This document shows positions 8,847 to 19,500 of a stretch of 64,000 nucleotides of DNA, piece by piece. Origin of the DNA: Pontibacter flavimaris (GTDB lineage: Bacteria > Bacteroidota > Bacteroidia > Cytophagales > Hymenobacteraceae); the NCBI RefSeq assembly GCF_001907195.1, contig NZ_LVWA01000004.1, positions 248,001-312,000 of the forward strand, read 5' to 3'. The translations under genes were made by a program, and so were the position numbers. A model generated the notes under the pieces. It saw only the letters and a list, made by a program, of their open reading frames with translations, ran no database searches and was not told where the DNA came from. Every line of letters starts with the position of its first letter. The stretch's first letter is position 1.

Positions 8847-8925
8847 ACCCACCCCTAACCCCTCCGAGGAGGGGAATCACCTACTCTTTTGCAATATTCC
8901 CCTCTTGGGAGGGGCAGGGGTGGGT
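8847..8925. repeat. C/G-rich imperfect inverted repeat
   Basis: The left arm begins ACCCACCCCTAACCCCTCC and the right arm ends GGGAGGGGCAGGGGTGGGT, nearly complementary, with an inner GAGGAGGGGAAT/ATTCCCCTC pairing. A half-copy of the same kind (CACCCCTCCCCAACCC) lies at 57321-57360, so it appears to be a dispersed palindromic repeat. Confidence 0.6.
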
Positions 8926-9010
8926 GAATCGCAGCTTGGGTTATATACTTTCGCAGCCTTATAGTTTTATACTTGCTCCCACACCTTTTGAGGGGTAGCC
9001 AAGAGCCCAA

Positions 9011-9043
9011 CGAAAAAGCCCTCTGTTTAAGAGGGCTTTTTCG
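9011..9043 (-). terminator. Terminator of the rnr-prenyl synthase operon
   Basis: A perfect hairpin (arms CGAAAAAGCCCTC and GAGGGCTTTTTCG) lies 5 bases beyond the prenyl-synthase stop, with T-runs in both arms. It may also stop plus-strand transcription. Confidence 0.9.
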
Positions 9044-9047
9044 TTGT

Positions 9048-10022
9048 TTAGCTATCGCGTTCCATTAGCTGCAAGGCCAGGCCGCGGACAGTGCTTTTGC
9101 GCTCCTTCGGGAGTTGGATGGCATTGAGGTGGTGCAGGGCCTTCTGGAAGTATAAATCAATCTGCTGCTCCGTCTGGTGGCGGATGTGGAGTTGGTCGTA
9201 TACTTCGGTCACGGCCTTTACTTTCTCTTCGGCTATACTTTCGTCGGTTTTGTCGCGCCAGCCGATGATGGTCTGGCGCTGCTGCGCGTTGGCCTGCTCC
9301 AGCGCCGTCAGCATCAGGAACGTCTTTTTATCCGAGAGGATATCGCCGCCCACCTGCTTACCGAACTTGGCCTTGTCGCCGTACACGTCCAGCAAATCGT
9401 CGCGGAGCTGGAAGGCGATGCCGATATTGTCGCCGAAGGCCTTGAGGTGCTCGGCATCGGCTTTTGGCGCATTCTGCAGAATGGCACCCAACTCCAGGCT
9501 AAAGCCCACCAGCACGGCCGTCTTCAGCGCAATCATGTGGATGTACTCGTGTATGCTTACCTGCTCGCGGCGCTCAAAGTTCATGTCCAGCTGCTGGCCC
9601 TCGCATACTTCGGCGGCCGTGCGGCTGAACAGGCGCAGCACCAGCGGCAGTTTGTCGGGCTCCACGTTCAGCAGCAGCTCATAAGCATGCACCAGCATCA
9701 CGTCACCGCTGAGGATGGCCGTATTGGCGTTCCATTTCTCGTGCACGGTTTGCTGGCCGCGGCGCAGCGGGGCACGGTCCATGATGTCGTCGTGCATGAG
9801 CGTGAAGTTGTGGAAAACCTCCACTGCCGCAGCCGGCAAAAGCGCCTTCTCCACGTCGTCGTCAAACATTTTGGCCCCCAGCAGCACCAGCAGCGGGCGT
9901 ATTCTCTTGCCGCCGAGCGCCATGATGTAGCGGATCGGCTCGTAAAGCTCCACCGGGTTCTCACCGTAGCGCAGCGTGGATAACGTATGGTTTAACTTCT
10001 CGGAAAGGGTGTTGATATCCAC
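9048..10022 (-). CDS. Polyprenyl synthetase (trans-isoprenyl diphosphate synthase)
   Basis: The 324-residue enzyme carries the first aspartate-rich motif DDIMD at about 79-83, with the upstream GGKRIRPLLVLLGA block, and the second DDLLD at about 208-212. These bind Mg and the allylic diphosphate. It condenses isopentenyl diphosphate to a farnesyl, geranylgeranyl or longer chain for quinones and undecaprenyl carriers. Chain length cannot be read safely. The start is GTG (the only in-frame option after the rnr stop), seven bases after rnr, so the two are co-transcribed. Confidence 0.93.
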   Translation of the reverse strand: MDINTLSEKLNHTLSTLRYGENPVELYEPIRYIMALGGKRIRPLLVLLGAKMFDDDVEKALLPAAAVEVFHNFTLMHDDIMDRAPLRRGQQTVHEKWNANTAILSGDVMLVHAYELLLNVEPDKLPLVLRLFSRTAAEVCEGQQLDMNFERREQVSIHEYIHMIALKTAVLVGFSLELGAILQNAPKADAEHLKAFGDNIGIAFQLRDDLLDVYGDKAKFGKQVGGDILSDKKTFLMLTALEQANAQQRQTIIGWRDKTDESIAEEKVKAVTEVYDQLHIRHQTEQQIDLYFQKALHHLNAIQLPKERKSTVRGLALQLMERDS

Positions 10023-10029
10023 AGGATAC

Positions 10030-12303
10030 TTAATGTTGTTTTAGTGTCTCTACCAGGTCCAGATCGATGGTCCGGTCGGCCAGGTTGGCGCTCTTCACCT
10101 CTACCAGCACCTCATCGCCGAACGAAATGATACGCTTGGTCTGGCGTCCGATGATGCGGTAGTTGTCCGAGTCCAGCTCGTAGTAATCGTCGTTGATGTC
10201 GGCCAGGCGCACCATGCCCTCGCATTTGTTCTCCTCGATCTCCACAAAGATACCCCATTCCGTGACACCGGACACAATCCCCTTGTATTGATTTCCGATC
10301 GTATCCTTCATAAACTCCACCTGCTTATACTTGATGGAGGCACGCTCGGCATCGGCGGCGCGCTTCTCCATCTCCGAAGAGTGCTTGCAGCGCTCCTCAT
10401 ACTCCTCTTTCTCGGCAGAGCTTCCCCCATCGAGGTAGTGCTGCAGCAGGCGGTGCGCCATCATGTCTGGGTAACGGCGGATGGGCGAGGTAAAGTGCGA
10501 GTAATGGTCGAAGGCCAGGCCAAAGTGCCCCTCGGGCTCGGTGCTATACTTGGCCTTGGCCATGGTGCGGATAGCCAGATTCTGCAGCACGCTCTGCTCG
10601 GGCTTGCCCTCGATCTCAGCGGTCAGGTGGTTGAGCTCCTCGGAGATATCACCATCCACATCTACCTTATAGCCAAACTTGCGGGCAAACAGCGAGAACG
10701 TGCTCAGTTTGTCGGGGTCGGGGTTGCCGTGCGTGCGGTAGACCATGGTAGGGCGTTTCTTGCCTTTGCCCAGGTCGAACACAAACTCAGCCACGCGCTT
10801 GTTGGCCAGCAGCATGAACTCCTCGATCAGTTTGTGGGCATCCTTGCGCTCTTTTACATACACTGACAGCGGCTTGCCGTTCTCGTCGAGCTTAAATTTC
10901 ACCTCCACCGTCTCAAAGGAGATGGCGCCGTTCTTGAAGCGCTTGGCCTGTAGTTTCTTGGCGATGTTGTTGAGGGTGTTGACTTCCTCGGCAAAGTCGC
11001 CTTCGCCGGTTTCAATGCGCTCCTGCGCCTCCTCGTAACTGAAGCGGCGGTCGGAGTAGATGACGGTGCGGCCGTACCAGGTATCGTATAGTTTGCCGCT
11101 GTCGTCGAGCTCAAACACCACCGAGAAAGTCAGCTTCTCCTCCTGCGGGCGCAGGGAGCACAGGCCGTTGGAAAGGCGCTCGGGCAGCATCGGGATGGTC
11201 CGGTCCACCAGGTAAACAGAGGTGGCTCGGTGGTAGGCCTCTTTCTCCAGCACGCCTCGTGGCTGCACATAATGCGTTACGTCGGCAATGTGTACGCCTA
11301 TTTCCCAATGGCCATTCTCCAGCTTTTGGATAGAGAGGGCATCGTCAAAGTCCTTGGCATCGGCAGGGTCTATGGTGAAGGTGGTCACGTCGCGGAAGTC
11401 GCGGCGTTTGGCGATCTCTCCGGCCGGGATCTTCTCCGACATACTTTCCGCCTCTTCCTCCACTGCCTCCGGAAACTCGAAGGGCAGGCCGAACTCGGCC
11501 ATAATGGAGTGAATCTCCGCCTCGTGCTCCCCGGCAGGGCCAAATACGCGGATCACCTCGCCAGTGGGGTTCTTGCCCGGCCTGTCCGGCCAATCAATAA
11601 TGCGCACCAGCACCTTATCGCCCGACTGGGCCTCGTTGAGGTGGCGCTCGCCCACGAAAATATCAAAGTATAAGCGCTTGAAATCAGGCACTACAAAACC
11701 GAAGTTCTTGGAGAGCTCCATCAAACCCACCAGCTCGGTGCGCGAGCGCTCCAGCACCTCTGCCACCACGCCTTCCTGGCGGCCGCCTCTTACTGAGGGC
11801 AGTACTTCTACTTTCACCAGGTCGCCGTCCATGGCGTACTTTAAGTGCTCGGTGTGCACGCGGATGTCCTCCTCGCGCTCCGGCGACACAATGTAGGCGT
11901 ACTTGCTGTTGGCCAGGTCCACGCGGCCCGTCACAATGTCCACTTTCAGGTTCATCATGTACTTGTCCTCGTCCACGGCCAGCAGCTTGTTCTCGCGCAC
12001 CAGCGCCTTCACCAGGTTCTGCACCTGCTCTCTGGCGTCTTTGTCCACGGCGCCGAGGCGGCGGGTAACCTGGCGCATGGTAAACACGGTGTCGGGGCTG
12101 TTGGAGAACACCTCGAGCACCACCGCCTTCGGCGATTTTGGACCGCCTTTGCGGTTGGATGGCTCCTTACGGGCGTATGCCTCCCGGGCTGACTCTTTAT
12201 TGCTTGCTGCGTCGCCGCCTCTTCTGCGGGAGCGGCCTCGGTCACTTCTGTCGTTGCGACTCTCTTTGTCTTTGCCGCCTTTGTTGTCTTTTTTGCTTCT
12301 CAT
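10030..12303 (-). CDS. rnr: Ribonuclease R
   Basis: The 757-residue 3'-5' exoribonuclease begins with a lysine/arginine-rich disordered tail (about 1-55). A winged-helix and cold-shock region follows, then the RNB catalytic domain with the aspartates of DPADAKDFDD at about 311-321, and a C-terminal S1 domain (about 665-752). It degrades structured RNA. It heads an operon with the prenyl synthase. A DUF695/RraB-like gene lies about 200 bases upstream on the same strand. Confidence 0.96.
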   Translation of the reverse strand: MRSKKDNKGGKDKESRNDRSDRGRSRRRGGDAASNKESAREAYARKEPSNRKGGPKSPKAVVLEVFSNSPDTVFTMRQVTRRLGAVDKDAREQVQNLVKALVRENKLLAVDEDKYMMNLKVDIVTGRVDLANSKYAYIVSPEREEDIRVHTEHLKYAMDGDLVKVEVLPSVRGGRQEGVVAEVLERSRTELVGLMELSKNFGFVVPDFKRLYFDIFVGERHLNEAQSGDKVLVRIIDWPDRPGKNPTGEVIRVFGPAGEHEAEIHSIMAEFGLPFEFPEAVEEEAESMSEKIPAGEIAKRRDFRDVTTFTIDPADAKDFDDALSIQKLENGHWEIGVHIADVTHYVQPRGVLEKEAYHRATSVYLVDRTIPMLPERLSNGLCSLRPQEEKLTFSVVFELDDSGKLYDTWYGRTVIYSDRRFSYEEAQERIETGEGDFAEEVNTLNNIAKKLQAKRFKNGAISFETVEVKFKLDENGKPLSVYVKERKDAHKLIEEFMLLANKRVAEFVFDLGKGKKRPTMVYRTHGNPDPDKLSTFSLFARKFGYKVDVDGDISEELNHLTAEIEGKPEQSVLQNLAIRTMAKAKYSTEPEGHFGLAFDHYSHFTSPIRRYPDMMAHRLLQHYLDGGSSAEKEEYEERCKHSSEMEKRAADAERASIKYKQVEFMKDTIGNQYKGIVSGVTEWGIFVEIEENKCEGMVRLADINDDYYELDSDNYRIIGRQTKRIISFGDEVLVEVKSANLADRTIDLDLVETLKQH

Positions 12304-12507
12304 GTATCTTCGTCGCTATGGGGGCAGCCAATAGAGCCGCCTCTGCCATTTACAATCTTTAGCCTAAATAGTTTAAGGTTACTATACGCCGCTACGGGCT
12401 CTTTGGCTATCGTGTGCTGTAAATCGACTTCAATTTATAGAGAATTTTCTATATATGTGGGGTGTGGAAGCGAATTTGGGGGCGCGGGTAAGGTAAAAGG
12501 AAAGGGC

Positions 12508-13272
12508 TTAAACTTCGATGGACGTCTCCCAGCCATCGTAGTCGCCGTTGTGCTTCTGGGCCAGGCGCCGCAGCAGCAGGACTACCTTGTCTATACTTAG
12601 CTGATCAATCTTGTCGGTGCGGCTGATGTGCAGGCGGTGCGGGTAGTCTTCCGAGGAGGCCAGGTAATCGCTGGTGACGACGCTGTAGTTCTCCGTGGCT
12701 ATACTTTGCAGGAAGGAGGCCCTGTCTTCTGCGGTCTTAAAGTAGATCCAGTGATCCACCTGCCGCGCCTTGCTCAGGTCGTCGCCGTTGCTCTCCAGTT
12801 CCTCCAGCACCTTGCGGTTCTTTATACTTTGCAGCTGCTCCGGCTCGGGGTACAGGAAGTTGAAGTAGCGGCTCCAGTTCTCGTCCTTTGTCAGCTTTGC
12901 GGTATAGGCGTGGCCGTTGTAACTCTGCATTACCTGCTGCACATGCTCCGCGTACCCGTTGGGCGCGCCCATGTAAAAGTATACTTTGCGGTGCCCGTTG
13001 GAGGTCAGGCGGCCCGCGTAGGTGGCTTTGCAGAACTCCCGAAGCACCTCCTCCAGGTCATCCTCCAGGCTCTGCAGCACAATCGTCTCCTGCAGCGATG
13101 AGAGCCCGTCGGGCCTGGGGTCCACCATCTGCACCGACACCTGCAGCAGGTTCGGCTTTTCGGCCACAGGGGCAACTTTGGCAAGGCCCAGGTCTACGGC
13201 TATGGAGCCGGGCTTATTGTCTACGCTCCTGAAATGAAACTCCCAATCTGGTTCGTGATGCGTCTGTTCCAT
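12508..13272 (-). CDS. DUF695 plus RraB-like two-domain protein
   Basis: The 254-residue soluble protein reads as two halves. The N-terminal DUF695-like half (about 1-150) has DWEFHFRSVDNKPGSIAVDLGL and the HRKVYFYMG strand. The C-terminal RraB-like half (about 155-250) has the VDHWIYFKTAEDRASF segment and ends in GDYDGWETSIE. RraB in E. coli inhibits RNase E. This organism's decay machinery is different, and the nearest ribonuclease is RNase R next door, so a regulatory link is only a suggestion. Four AAGTATA/TATACTT copies fall inside this gene. Confidence 0.8.
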   Translation of the reverse strand: MEQTHHEPDWEFHFRSVDNKPGSIAVDLGLAKVAPVAEKPNLLQVSVQMVDPRPDGLSSLQETIVLQSLEDDLEEVLREFCKATYAGRLTSNGHRKVYFYMGAPNGYAEHVQQVMQSYNGHAYTAKLTKDENWSRYFNFLYPEPEQLQSIKNRKVLEELESNGDDLSKARQVDHWIYFKTAEDRASFLQSIATENYSVVTSDYLASSEDYPHRLHISRTDKIDQLSIDKVVLLLRRLAQKHNGDYDGWETSIEV

Positions 13273-13330
13273 ACGTTACTACCTCTAAAATACTTACGCC
13301 AGGGCACAGCAGCGGCAAAAGTTGCCGGGG

Positions 13331-15151
13331 CTATGCTCCTGCTTTCAGGGCCTCCCGTTTCTGCTGCGCGGCTAAAATATCTTCCGGCTCGCCTTTCGGG
13401 ATGGCATTCATAAGCGTACGCGTATACTCCTCCCGCGGTTGACGGAAGAGCTGTTCCGGCGTTCCGCTCTCCACAATCCGGCCCTTGCGCATCACTAGTA
13501 TACGGTCCGACATATACTTTGCTACTGCTAAATCGTGGGTAATGAATATAAGGGTGATGTGAAACTCCCGTTTTAGCCTGTTAAGCAGGTTAAGCACCTG
13601 CGCCTGCACCGACACATCCAGCGCCGACACGGACTCATCACAGATGATGCACTGGGGTTGCAGCGCCAGCGCCCGGGCTATACTGATGCGCTGCCGCTGC
13701 CCACCCGAGAACTCATGTGGATAACGATGGAAGTGCTCCGGCATAAGTCCTACCTTCTCAAGCAGTTCCAAGACTTTTCCACGGCGTTCGTGGCTGTTTT
13801 CGTAGAGGTTATGCACCTGCATCGGTTCCATGATGGCCTCGCCCACCGTATGCATCGGATTGAGGGAGGCGTACGGATCCTGGAAAACCATCTGGAAGTC
13901 GTGGCGGCTCTGGCGGAGTTGCTTGGGATTGAGATGGGCCATGTTGCGGCCGTTGAACAGGACGCGGCCACCAGTGGGCTCCACCAGCCGCAGCAGCGCC
14001 CGGCCCAACGTAGTCTTGCCGCACCCCGACTCACCTACCAGGCCTATCGTCTCGCCGGGCATCACCTCAAAGCTCACGCCGTCCACGGCTTTTACAAAAT
14101 CAGTAGAGCGGCTAAAGAAGCTTTTCCGGACCGGGAAGTATACTTTCAGGTTCTCCACCTGCAGCAGCGGCGGCTTCTGCTTGTTTTCCTGCTCCTGTTT
14201 TATACTTGCTACCGTGCCTATGTACGTGTTCACCACATCTGCCAAGGAGGGCTCGCATACTTTTTTCTTTCTTTCAATGATATTGCCCTGGGCGTCCTCC
14301 AGCATAAAATCCGCCACGGTGGGAAGTATGGACTGCGGCCGGGCAGACAGCCTGGGGCGGCAGGCCAGCAAGCCTTTGGTGTAGGGGTGCTGCGGATCAG
14401 TGAAGATGTCCAGCACCCTACCCTGCTCCACCACCTTGCCTTTGTACATCACCAGGATGCGGTCGGCAATTTCGGCCACCACGCCCAGGTCGTGGGTAAT
14501 GAAAAGTATGGCGGTGCTTTCCTTTACCCGGAGTTCGTCCAGCAGTTGCAGCATGTGCGCCTGCACCGTCACATCCAGGGCAGTGGTGGGCTCGTCGGCA
14601 ATAAGTATACCTGGCGCGCAGGCCATGGCCATGGCAATCATCACGCGCTGCTGTTGTCCGCCCGAAAGCTCGTGTGGATAAGTATCAAAAACCTTGTCAG
14701 GGTTTGGTAGCTTTGCCTTCTCGAAAAGCTGTATCGTGCGTTCTTTGGCCTCTTTTTTAGAAAGGTTGGTGTGTAACAGCAGCACCTCCGCCACCTGCTT
14801 TCCACAAGTATAAACCGGGTTCAGTGACGACATCGGCTCCTGGAAAATCATACTTATCTCGCTGCCCCGGATGCCTTGCAACTGCTTTTCCGACAGCTGC
14901 AGCAAATCTACCTTGCCATACTTTCCGGATTGGAAAACCGCCTCTCCCCCTGTTGTGCCTGCCGCATCCAGCAGCCGCATCAGCGAGAGCGCCGTTACCG
15001 ACTTACCTGATCCCGACTCGCCCACTATGGCCAATACCTCGCCCGGGTATACTTCAAACGATACCTTGTCCACCGCTTTGGTGGTGCTGTGGCGTGTGGA
15101 GAAAACAGTCTCTAATTCTCTGACTTGAAGTATGGGAGTTTTGATTGGCAA
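13331..15151 (-). CDS. Peptide-type ABC ATPase with two nucleotide-binding domains
   Basis: The 606-residue protein is a tandem fusion of DppD-like and DppF-like ATPases. Walker A motifs are GESGSGKS (44-51) and GESGCGKT in the second half. The signatures are LSGGQQQRV and FSGGQRQRI, and the Walker B segments are [12 protein letters not shown] and [11 protein letters not shown]. The second Walker B reads DES rather than DEP, a usual oligopeptide-subfamily variant. It would power a dipeptide, oligopeptide or nickel permease, but no permease or binding-protein gene is adjacent. The start appears to be TTG at 15151: no in-frame ATG lies upstream and the first internal one is far inside domain 1. 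Confidence 0.93.
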   Translation of the reverse strand: MPIKTPILQVRELETVFSTRHSTTKAVDKVSFEVYPGEVLAIVGESGSGKSVTALSLMRLLDAAGTTGGEAVFQSGKYGKVDLLQLSEKQLQGIRGSEISMIFQEPMSSLNPVYTCGKQVAEVLLLHTNLSKKEAKERTIQLFEKAKLPNPDKVFDTYPHELSGGQQQRVMIAMAMACAPGILIADEPTTALDVTVQAHMLQLLDELRVKESTAILFITHDLGVVAEIADRILVMYKGKVVEQGRVLDIFTDPQHPYTKGLLACRPRLSARPQSILPTVADFMLEDAQGNIIERKKKVCEPSLADVVNTYIGTVASIKQEQENKQKPPLLQVENLKVYFPVRKSFFSRSTDFVKAVDGVSFEVMPGETIGLVGESGCGKTTLGRALLRLVEPTGGRVLFNGRNMAHLNPKQLRQSRHDFQMVFQDPYASLNPMHTVGEAIMEPMQVHNLYENSHERRGKVLELLEKVGLMPEHFHRYPHEFSGGQRQRISIARALALQPQCIICDESVSALDVSVQAQVLNLLNRLKREFHITLIFITHDLAVAKYMSDRILVMRKGRIVESGTPEQLFRQPREEYTRTLMNAIPKGEPEDILAAQQKREALKAGA

Positions 15152-15269
15152 GGGAGAAGTAAGGGTTTGGCTTTTAGTAAAAGTATGAATTTTTGGGAGA
15201 AGGTGGCGAGTTGTCTTCCGAGATTAGGATGTCACTTCTCCCCGTTGGAAGTGGGGCTTCTCTATTCTT

Positions 15270-15349
15270 TCTGTCCTTCTGAAAGGATCTTGTAGGCCAG
15301 TAGCGTCTGCTTAACCTCCCTCCTACCAAGGTTCTTTCAGAATGACAGA
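15270..15349. repeat. 80-bp inverted-repeat element, copy 2
   Basis: The ends TCTGTCCTTCTGAAAG and CTTTCAGAATGACAGA are inverted partners at 15 of 16 bases. The interior carries GGATCTTGTAG and GCTTAACCTCC blocks shared with the copy at 8656-8780, and CTACCAAG for the right block. This is a shorter, internally deleted relative. Confidence 0.7.
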
Positions 15350-15386
15350 TAAAATAATTGGTTTCCTTACTGCCTATCCAGCCAAA

Positions 15387-15761
15387 TCAATGAAGCAGGA
15401 TAATTACTGCGGTTAATATGGTGATATAAAACGCCAGTTTATTGCCTCTGATGTACTCCTCAGGGTATAAATCTATCGTTGAAAGTTCTTCGAAAGATAG
15501 CGTGGATTTGTGGATGATAAAGCCACTCAAAGACCAAAGACCAAATATTACACCCATAAAGTATGGCTCATGAATGAAGTCAGGGCGAGGAAATCCTATC
15601 AAGTATAAGCTCCACTCAAACAGGCACCAAGCCCATACCATCCCAAGAAGACCAAAAAATAGCTTTGTCCAGAATGCACTAAGCCAATGGTCTTCCCTTC
15701 GCCTATAACGCAAGTATAGCGCCGCTATCATCAGGTCGAGCTTGTTCAAGTCTTTTTTCAT
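15387..15761 (-). CDS. Small membrane protein with 2TM-like layout, unknown
   Basis: The product from the ATG at 15761 is 124 residues. A longer ORF to 15827 exists, but MKKDLNKLDLM follows an AGCAGG ribosome-site-like stretch. It has a basic N-terminus, two hydrophobic segments near the middle and one at the C-terminus (IIILTAV-like). I do not recognise the family. Three overlapping TATACTT copies lie upstream at about 15828-15848. Confidence 0.65.
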   Translation of the reverse strand: MKKDLNKLDLMIAALYLRYRRREDHWLSAFWTKLFFGLLGMVWAWCLFEWSLYLIGFPRPDFIHEPYFMGVIFGLWSLSGFIIHKSTLSFEELSTIDLYPEEYIRGNKLAFYITILTAVIILLH

Positions 15762-15852
15762 CCTGCTAAAGATAACCAGCCCCAGGCAAAACAAAAAGGC
15801 TGCCCCACCCGGAGCAGCCATCTGCATTTATACTTATACTTTATACTTCGGA

Positions 15853-16473
15853 TTACAGCCCCTGCTGTTCTGCAAGTTTGTGCTTCGGCTCTTCGTGGTG
15901 CTCGCCAAAGAAACGCTTTTGGTTGAACAGGATCAGCAGCACACCGATGAATATGGCGGAGTCGGCTACGTTAAAGATCGGCCACAGCGACATAGGCTTG
16001 CCGCCGAAGATCGGGATCCAGTTCGGCACGATGCCCTCCCATATATCTACATAGAACATATCGATTACCTGCCCATGAAACCACGGTGTAGAGGAACCAT
16101 ACGGGGCGTTATCGAACCACACGCCATAAAAGGTGCTATCAATCAGGTTGCCCACGGCGCCGCCAAGTATAAGCGCGATGCACCAGATGAGGCCTTTCGG
16201 GGCTTTATGCTTTACCAGGTAGTACAGGTAGTAACTAATACCGAACATAGCCACCAGGCGGAACAACGTCAGCATGAGTTTGCCATACTCTGATCCCAGC
16301 TCCACGCCAAAGGCCATGCCCGGATTCAGGGTGTAGTGCAGCTTCAGCCAGTCTCCTATCAAATGGATCTCACCTGGCAGGCCCATCTCCATGTTATAGT
16401 GCACGATCAGCTTCACAACCTGATCGATGAGGATGACAGCAAGCGCAGCCAGGTAATATTTTCCGTATTTCAT
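15853..16473 (-). CDS. lspA: Lipoprotein signal peptidase II
   Basis: The 206-residue enzyme has four membrane helices. The catalytic aspartates lie in GGAVGNLIDS and FNVADSAIF, and the N-terminal ILIDQVVK motif is present. It cleaves lipoprotein signal peptides after diacylglyceryl transfer, and so would process the lipoproteins encoded elsewhere in this window. It is longer than the roughly 165 residues of E. coli LspA because of an insert between the catalytic motifs (about 118-150), a common Bacteroidota form. It lies just downstream of ileS, as lspA and ileS do in many bacteria. Confidence 0.95.
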   Translation of the reverse strand: MKYGKYYLAALAVILIDQVVKLIVHYNMEMGLPGEIHLIGDWLKLHYTLNPGMAFGVELGSEYGKLMLTLFRLVAMFGISYYLYYLVKHKAPKGLIWCIALILGGAVGNLIDSTFYGVWFDNAPYGSSTPWFHGQVIDMFYVDIWEGIVPNWIPIFGGKPMSLWPIFNVADSAIFIGVLLILFNQKRFFGEHHEEPKHKLAEQQGL

Positions 16474-16540
16474 ATCTGAACATTAAGCAGCAGCGCTTTA
16501 TACTTGCTTTCCGCCGCAATAGACCTCCTTAAAAGTATAA

Positions 16541-16574
16541 AAGCGCCAGGAACCCCTTTTAGTTTCCTGGCGCT
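16541..16574 (-). terminator. Terminator between ileS and lspA
   Basis: Arms AGCGCCAGGAA and TTCCTGGCGCT form a hairpin that, on the minus strand, is followed by TTTATACTTTT. It would reduce read-through from ileS into lspA. Confidence 0.85.
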
Positions 16575-16581
16575 CTCTGGT

Positions 16582-19500
16582 TTACACAATTGCGTTTTGC
16601 TCCGTCTGGATGCGGATGTATACTTTGTACTCATCAATGTCCAGCAGCGTGGCGCTTGGCAACTCCTGTACCACCTCCAGGCCCAGGGCCTGCGTTTCGG
16701 CGCAGATGTAGTTGCTATAGTTGGCTACCGCCGCATTTACCTCCGGCGCCGACTGCTGCATGGCGATGTGGATCTTGTCCTGCACCTCCAGGTTGGAGTC
16801 CTTACGCAGGTTCTGGATGCGGTTCACCAGGTCGCGGGCGATGCCCTCCTGCTTCAGCTCCTCCGTGATTGTAATGTCCAGGGCCACCGTCAGCTTGCCT
16901 TCGCTGGCCACCAGCCAACCCGGGATGTCCTCTGAGGAGATCTCCACATCCTCCGGCGTCAGCACAGCAGTTTCCTCCTCATTCAGCATGATCTTAAAGC
17001 CTCCTTCGCGCTCCAGCTCCGCAATGTCCTTCTGCTCCATCTGCTGCACGGCGGCGGCCACCAGCTTCATCTTCGGCCCAAACACCTGCCCCAGCTTTTT
17101 AAAGTTAGGCTTGATCTTCTTCACCAGGATACCCGATGTGTCGTCGATGTACTCGATGGTCTTCACGTTCACCTCGCTCAGGATGAGGTCAGCCACAGCT
17201 TCTATCTGCTGCTTCATCTTCGGGTTAAGCACCGGAATCAGGATGCGCTGCAGCGGCTGGCGTACCTTGATCATCTCCTTCTTGCGCAGCGAGTGCACCA
17301 GTGAGGAAACAGACTGGGCCAGTTGCATGCGCTCTTCCAGGTCCTTGTTGATGTCCTCGTGATTTACCTCCGGGTAATAGGCCAGGTGCACCGACTCCTC
17401 CCTATGCCTACTACTCACCGCGTTCAGGTCGCGGTAGAGTTGTTCGGTAAAGAACGGCGCCACCGGCGCGGCAAGTATGGCGATGTTCTCCAGGCAGGTA
17501 TAAAGTGTCTGGTAAGCGGCCATCTTGTCCTGGTTGTACTCGCCTTTCCAGAAACGTTTGCGGTTGAGGCGCACGTACCAGTTGCTCAGGTCGTCCACCA
17601 CGAAATCCTGGATGGCACGGGCAGCACGGGTCGGGTCGTAGTCGGCATAGTAGCCGTCCACGTCCTGTATCAGGGTGTTCAGCTTGGAAATGATCCAGCG
17701 GTCCGACTCGGTGCGCTGCGCCATCGGCACATCGGCCTCAGAATAAGTGAAATTATCGAGGTTAGCGTAGAGCGCGAAGAACGAGTACGTGTTCTGCAGC
17801 GTGCCAAAGAATCGGCGCTGCGTCTCCACTACCCCATCCGGGTTAAACTTCAGGTTGTCCCATGGCGGCGCGTTCGAGATCATATACCAGCGCACGGCAT
17901 CCGGGCCGTACTGGCCGATCATCTCGAAGGGGTCGATGGCGTTGCCGAGGCGCTTGCTCATCTTGTTGCCATTCTTGTCAAGCACCAGGCCGTTAGCGAT
18001 CACGTTCTTGTAGGCCACGCTATCCTCCAGCATCACAGCCAGCGCATGCAGCGTGAAGAACCATCCGCGTGTCTGGTCCACCCCCTCGGCAATGAAGTCG
18101 GCCGGGAAGTTCTGCTCGAAGATTTCCTTGTTCTCGATCGGGTAGTGCCACTGTGCATAAGGCATGGCGCCGGAGTCGAACCACACGTCGATCAGGTCTG
18201 GCTCTCTGTACATTGGCTTGCCGGAGTCGCTCAACAGAACTACGTTATCCACGTACGGGCGGTGCAGGTCTTTCACCTCTACCGAGGCATCCATCACACC
18301 GGCGTCCACAGCTCTGGCAATCTCCTCGTTCAGCTGCGCGATGGAGCCGATGCAGATCTCTTCCTCGCCGCCTTCTGTTCGCCAGATCGGCAGCGGCGTA
18401 CCCCAGTAGCGGGAGCGCGACAGGTTCCAGTCCACCAGGTTCTCAAGCCAGTTGCCAAAACGGCCCGTGCCCGTAGACTCCGGTTTCCAGTTGATGGTCT
18501 TGTTCAGCTCGATCAGGCGGTCCTTCACGGCCGTGGTTTTGATGAACCAGCTATCCAGCGGGTAGTAGAGCACCGGCATATCGGTACGCCAGCAGTGCGG
18601 ATAGGTGTGCTCATACTTCTCTACTTTAAAGGCCTTGCCCTCCTCTTTCAGCTTGATGGCGATCTTTACGTCGGTCGGCCTATACTCTGGGGAAGACTCA
18701 TCTTCCTTGGCATAGTTCTTCACGTACATGCCGGCAAAGTCGGTGATTTCTGGTACAAAGCGGCCCTGCCTGTCCACGATCGGGGCAGGTTTGCCGTTCT
18801 CGTCGAGCACCAGCAGCGCCGGGATATCGTTTTGGGCGGCAACGCGAGCGTCATCCGCACCAAAGGTTGGCGAGATGTGCACCATACCGGTACCGTCCTC
18901 AGTCGTTACATAGTCGCCGATGATCACGCGGAAGGCGGGCTTGTCCGGCTGCACGTAGGGCATCAACTGGTGGTACTCTACGCCTGCCAGGTCAGCGCCC
19001 GTAAATTCCTCCACGACTTTGTAAGGGATCAGCTTATCGCCTGCCTTGTAACCGGTCAGGGCCAGTTCAGCGGCTTTGGGGTTGAAGTAGCGGCTCACCA
19101 GGTCCTTGGCTAATATAACCGAGATCGGCTCGAACGTATACTGATTGTAGGTCTGTACTTTTACATACTTGATGTTCTTGCCTACGGCCAGCGCTGTGTT
19201 GGCCGGCAGTGTCCAGGGCGTGGTGGTCCAGGCCAGGAAGTATACTCTCTCCTCCTCATGCTCGAAGAGGAACATGTTGCGGGTAATCTTCTTCACCTCA
19301 AACTGCGCCACAATGGTGGTATCCTTCACCATCTTGTAGCAGCCTGGCTGGTTGAGTTCGTGCGAGCTCAGACCGGTGCCGGCAGCCGGCGAAAAGGGCT
19401 GGATGGTATAGCCTTTGTACAGATAACCTTTGTCGTAGAGCCTTTTCAGCAGGGCCCAGCAAGACTCGATGTACTCATCCTCGAAGGTGATGTAGGGGTT

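Larger units (their letters stand above)
8619..9047. other. Repeat-rich spacer
   Basis: This 430-base spacer contains a 125-bp inverted-repeat element, a second C/G-rich inverted repeat, at least four copies of AAGTATA/TATACTT and a terminator. Each repeat is listed separately. No coding potential is seen. Confidence 0.7.

Noticed and set aside
17323..19113. 596-codon plus-strand ORF inside ileS
   Set aside because: It is the complement of ileS; low-complexity V/H/R/Q content shows a shadow.
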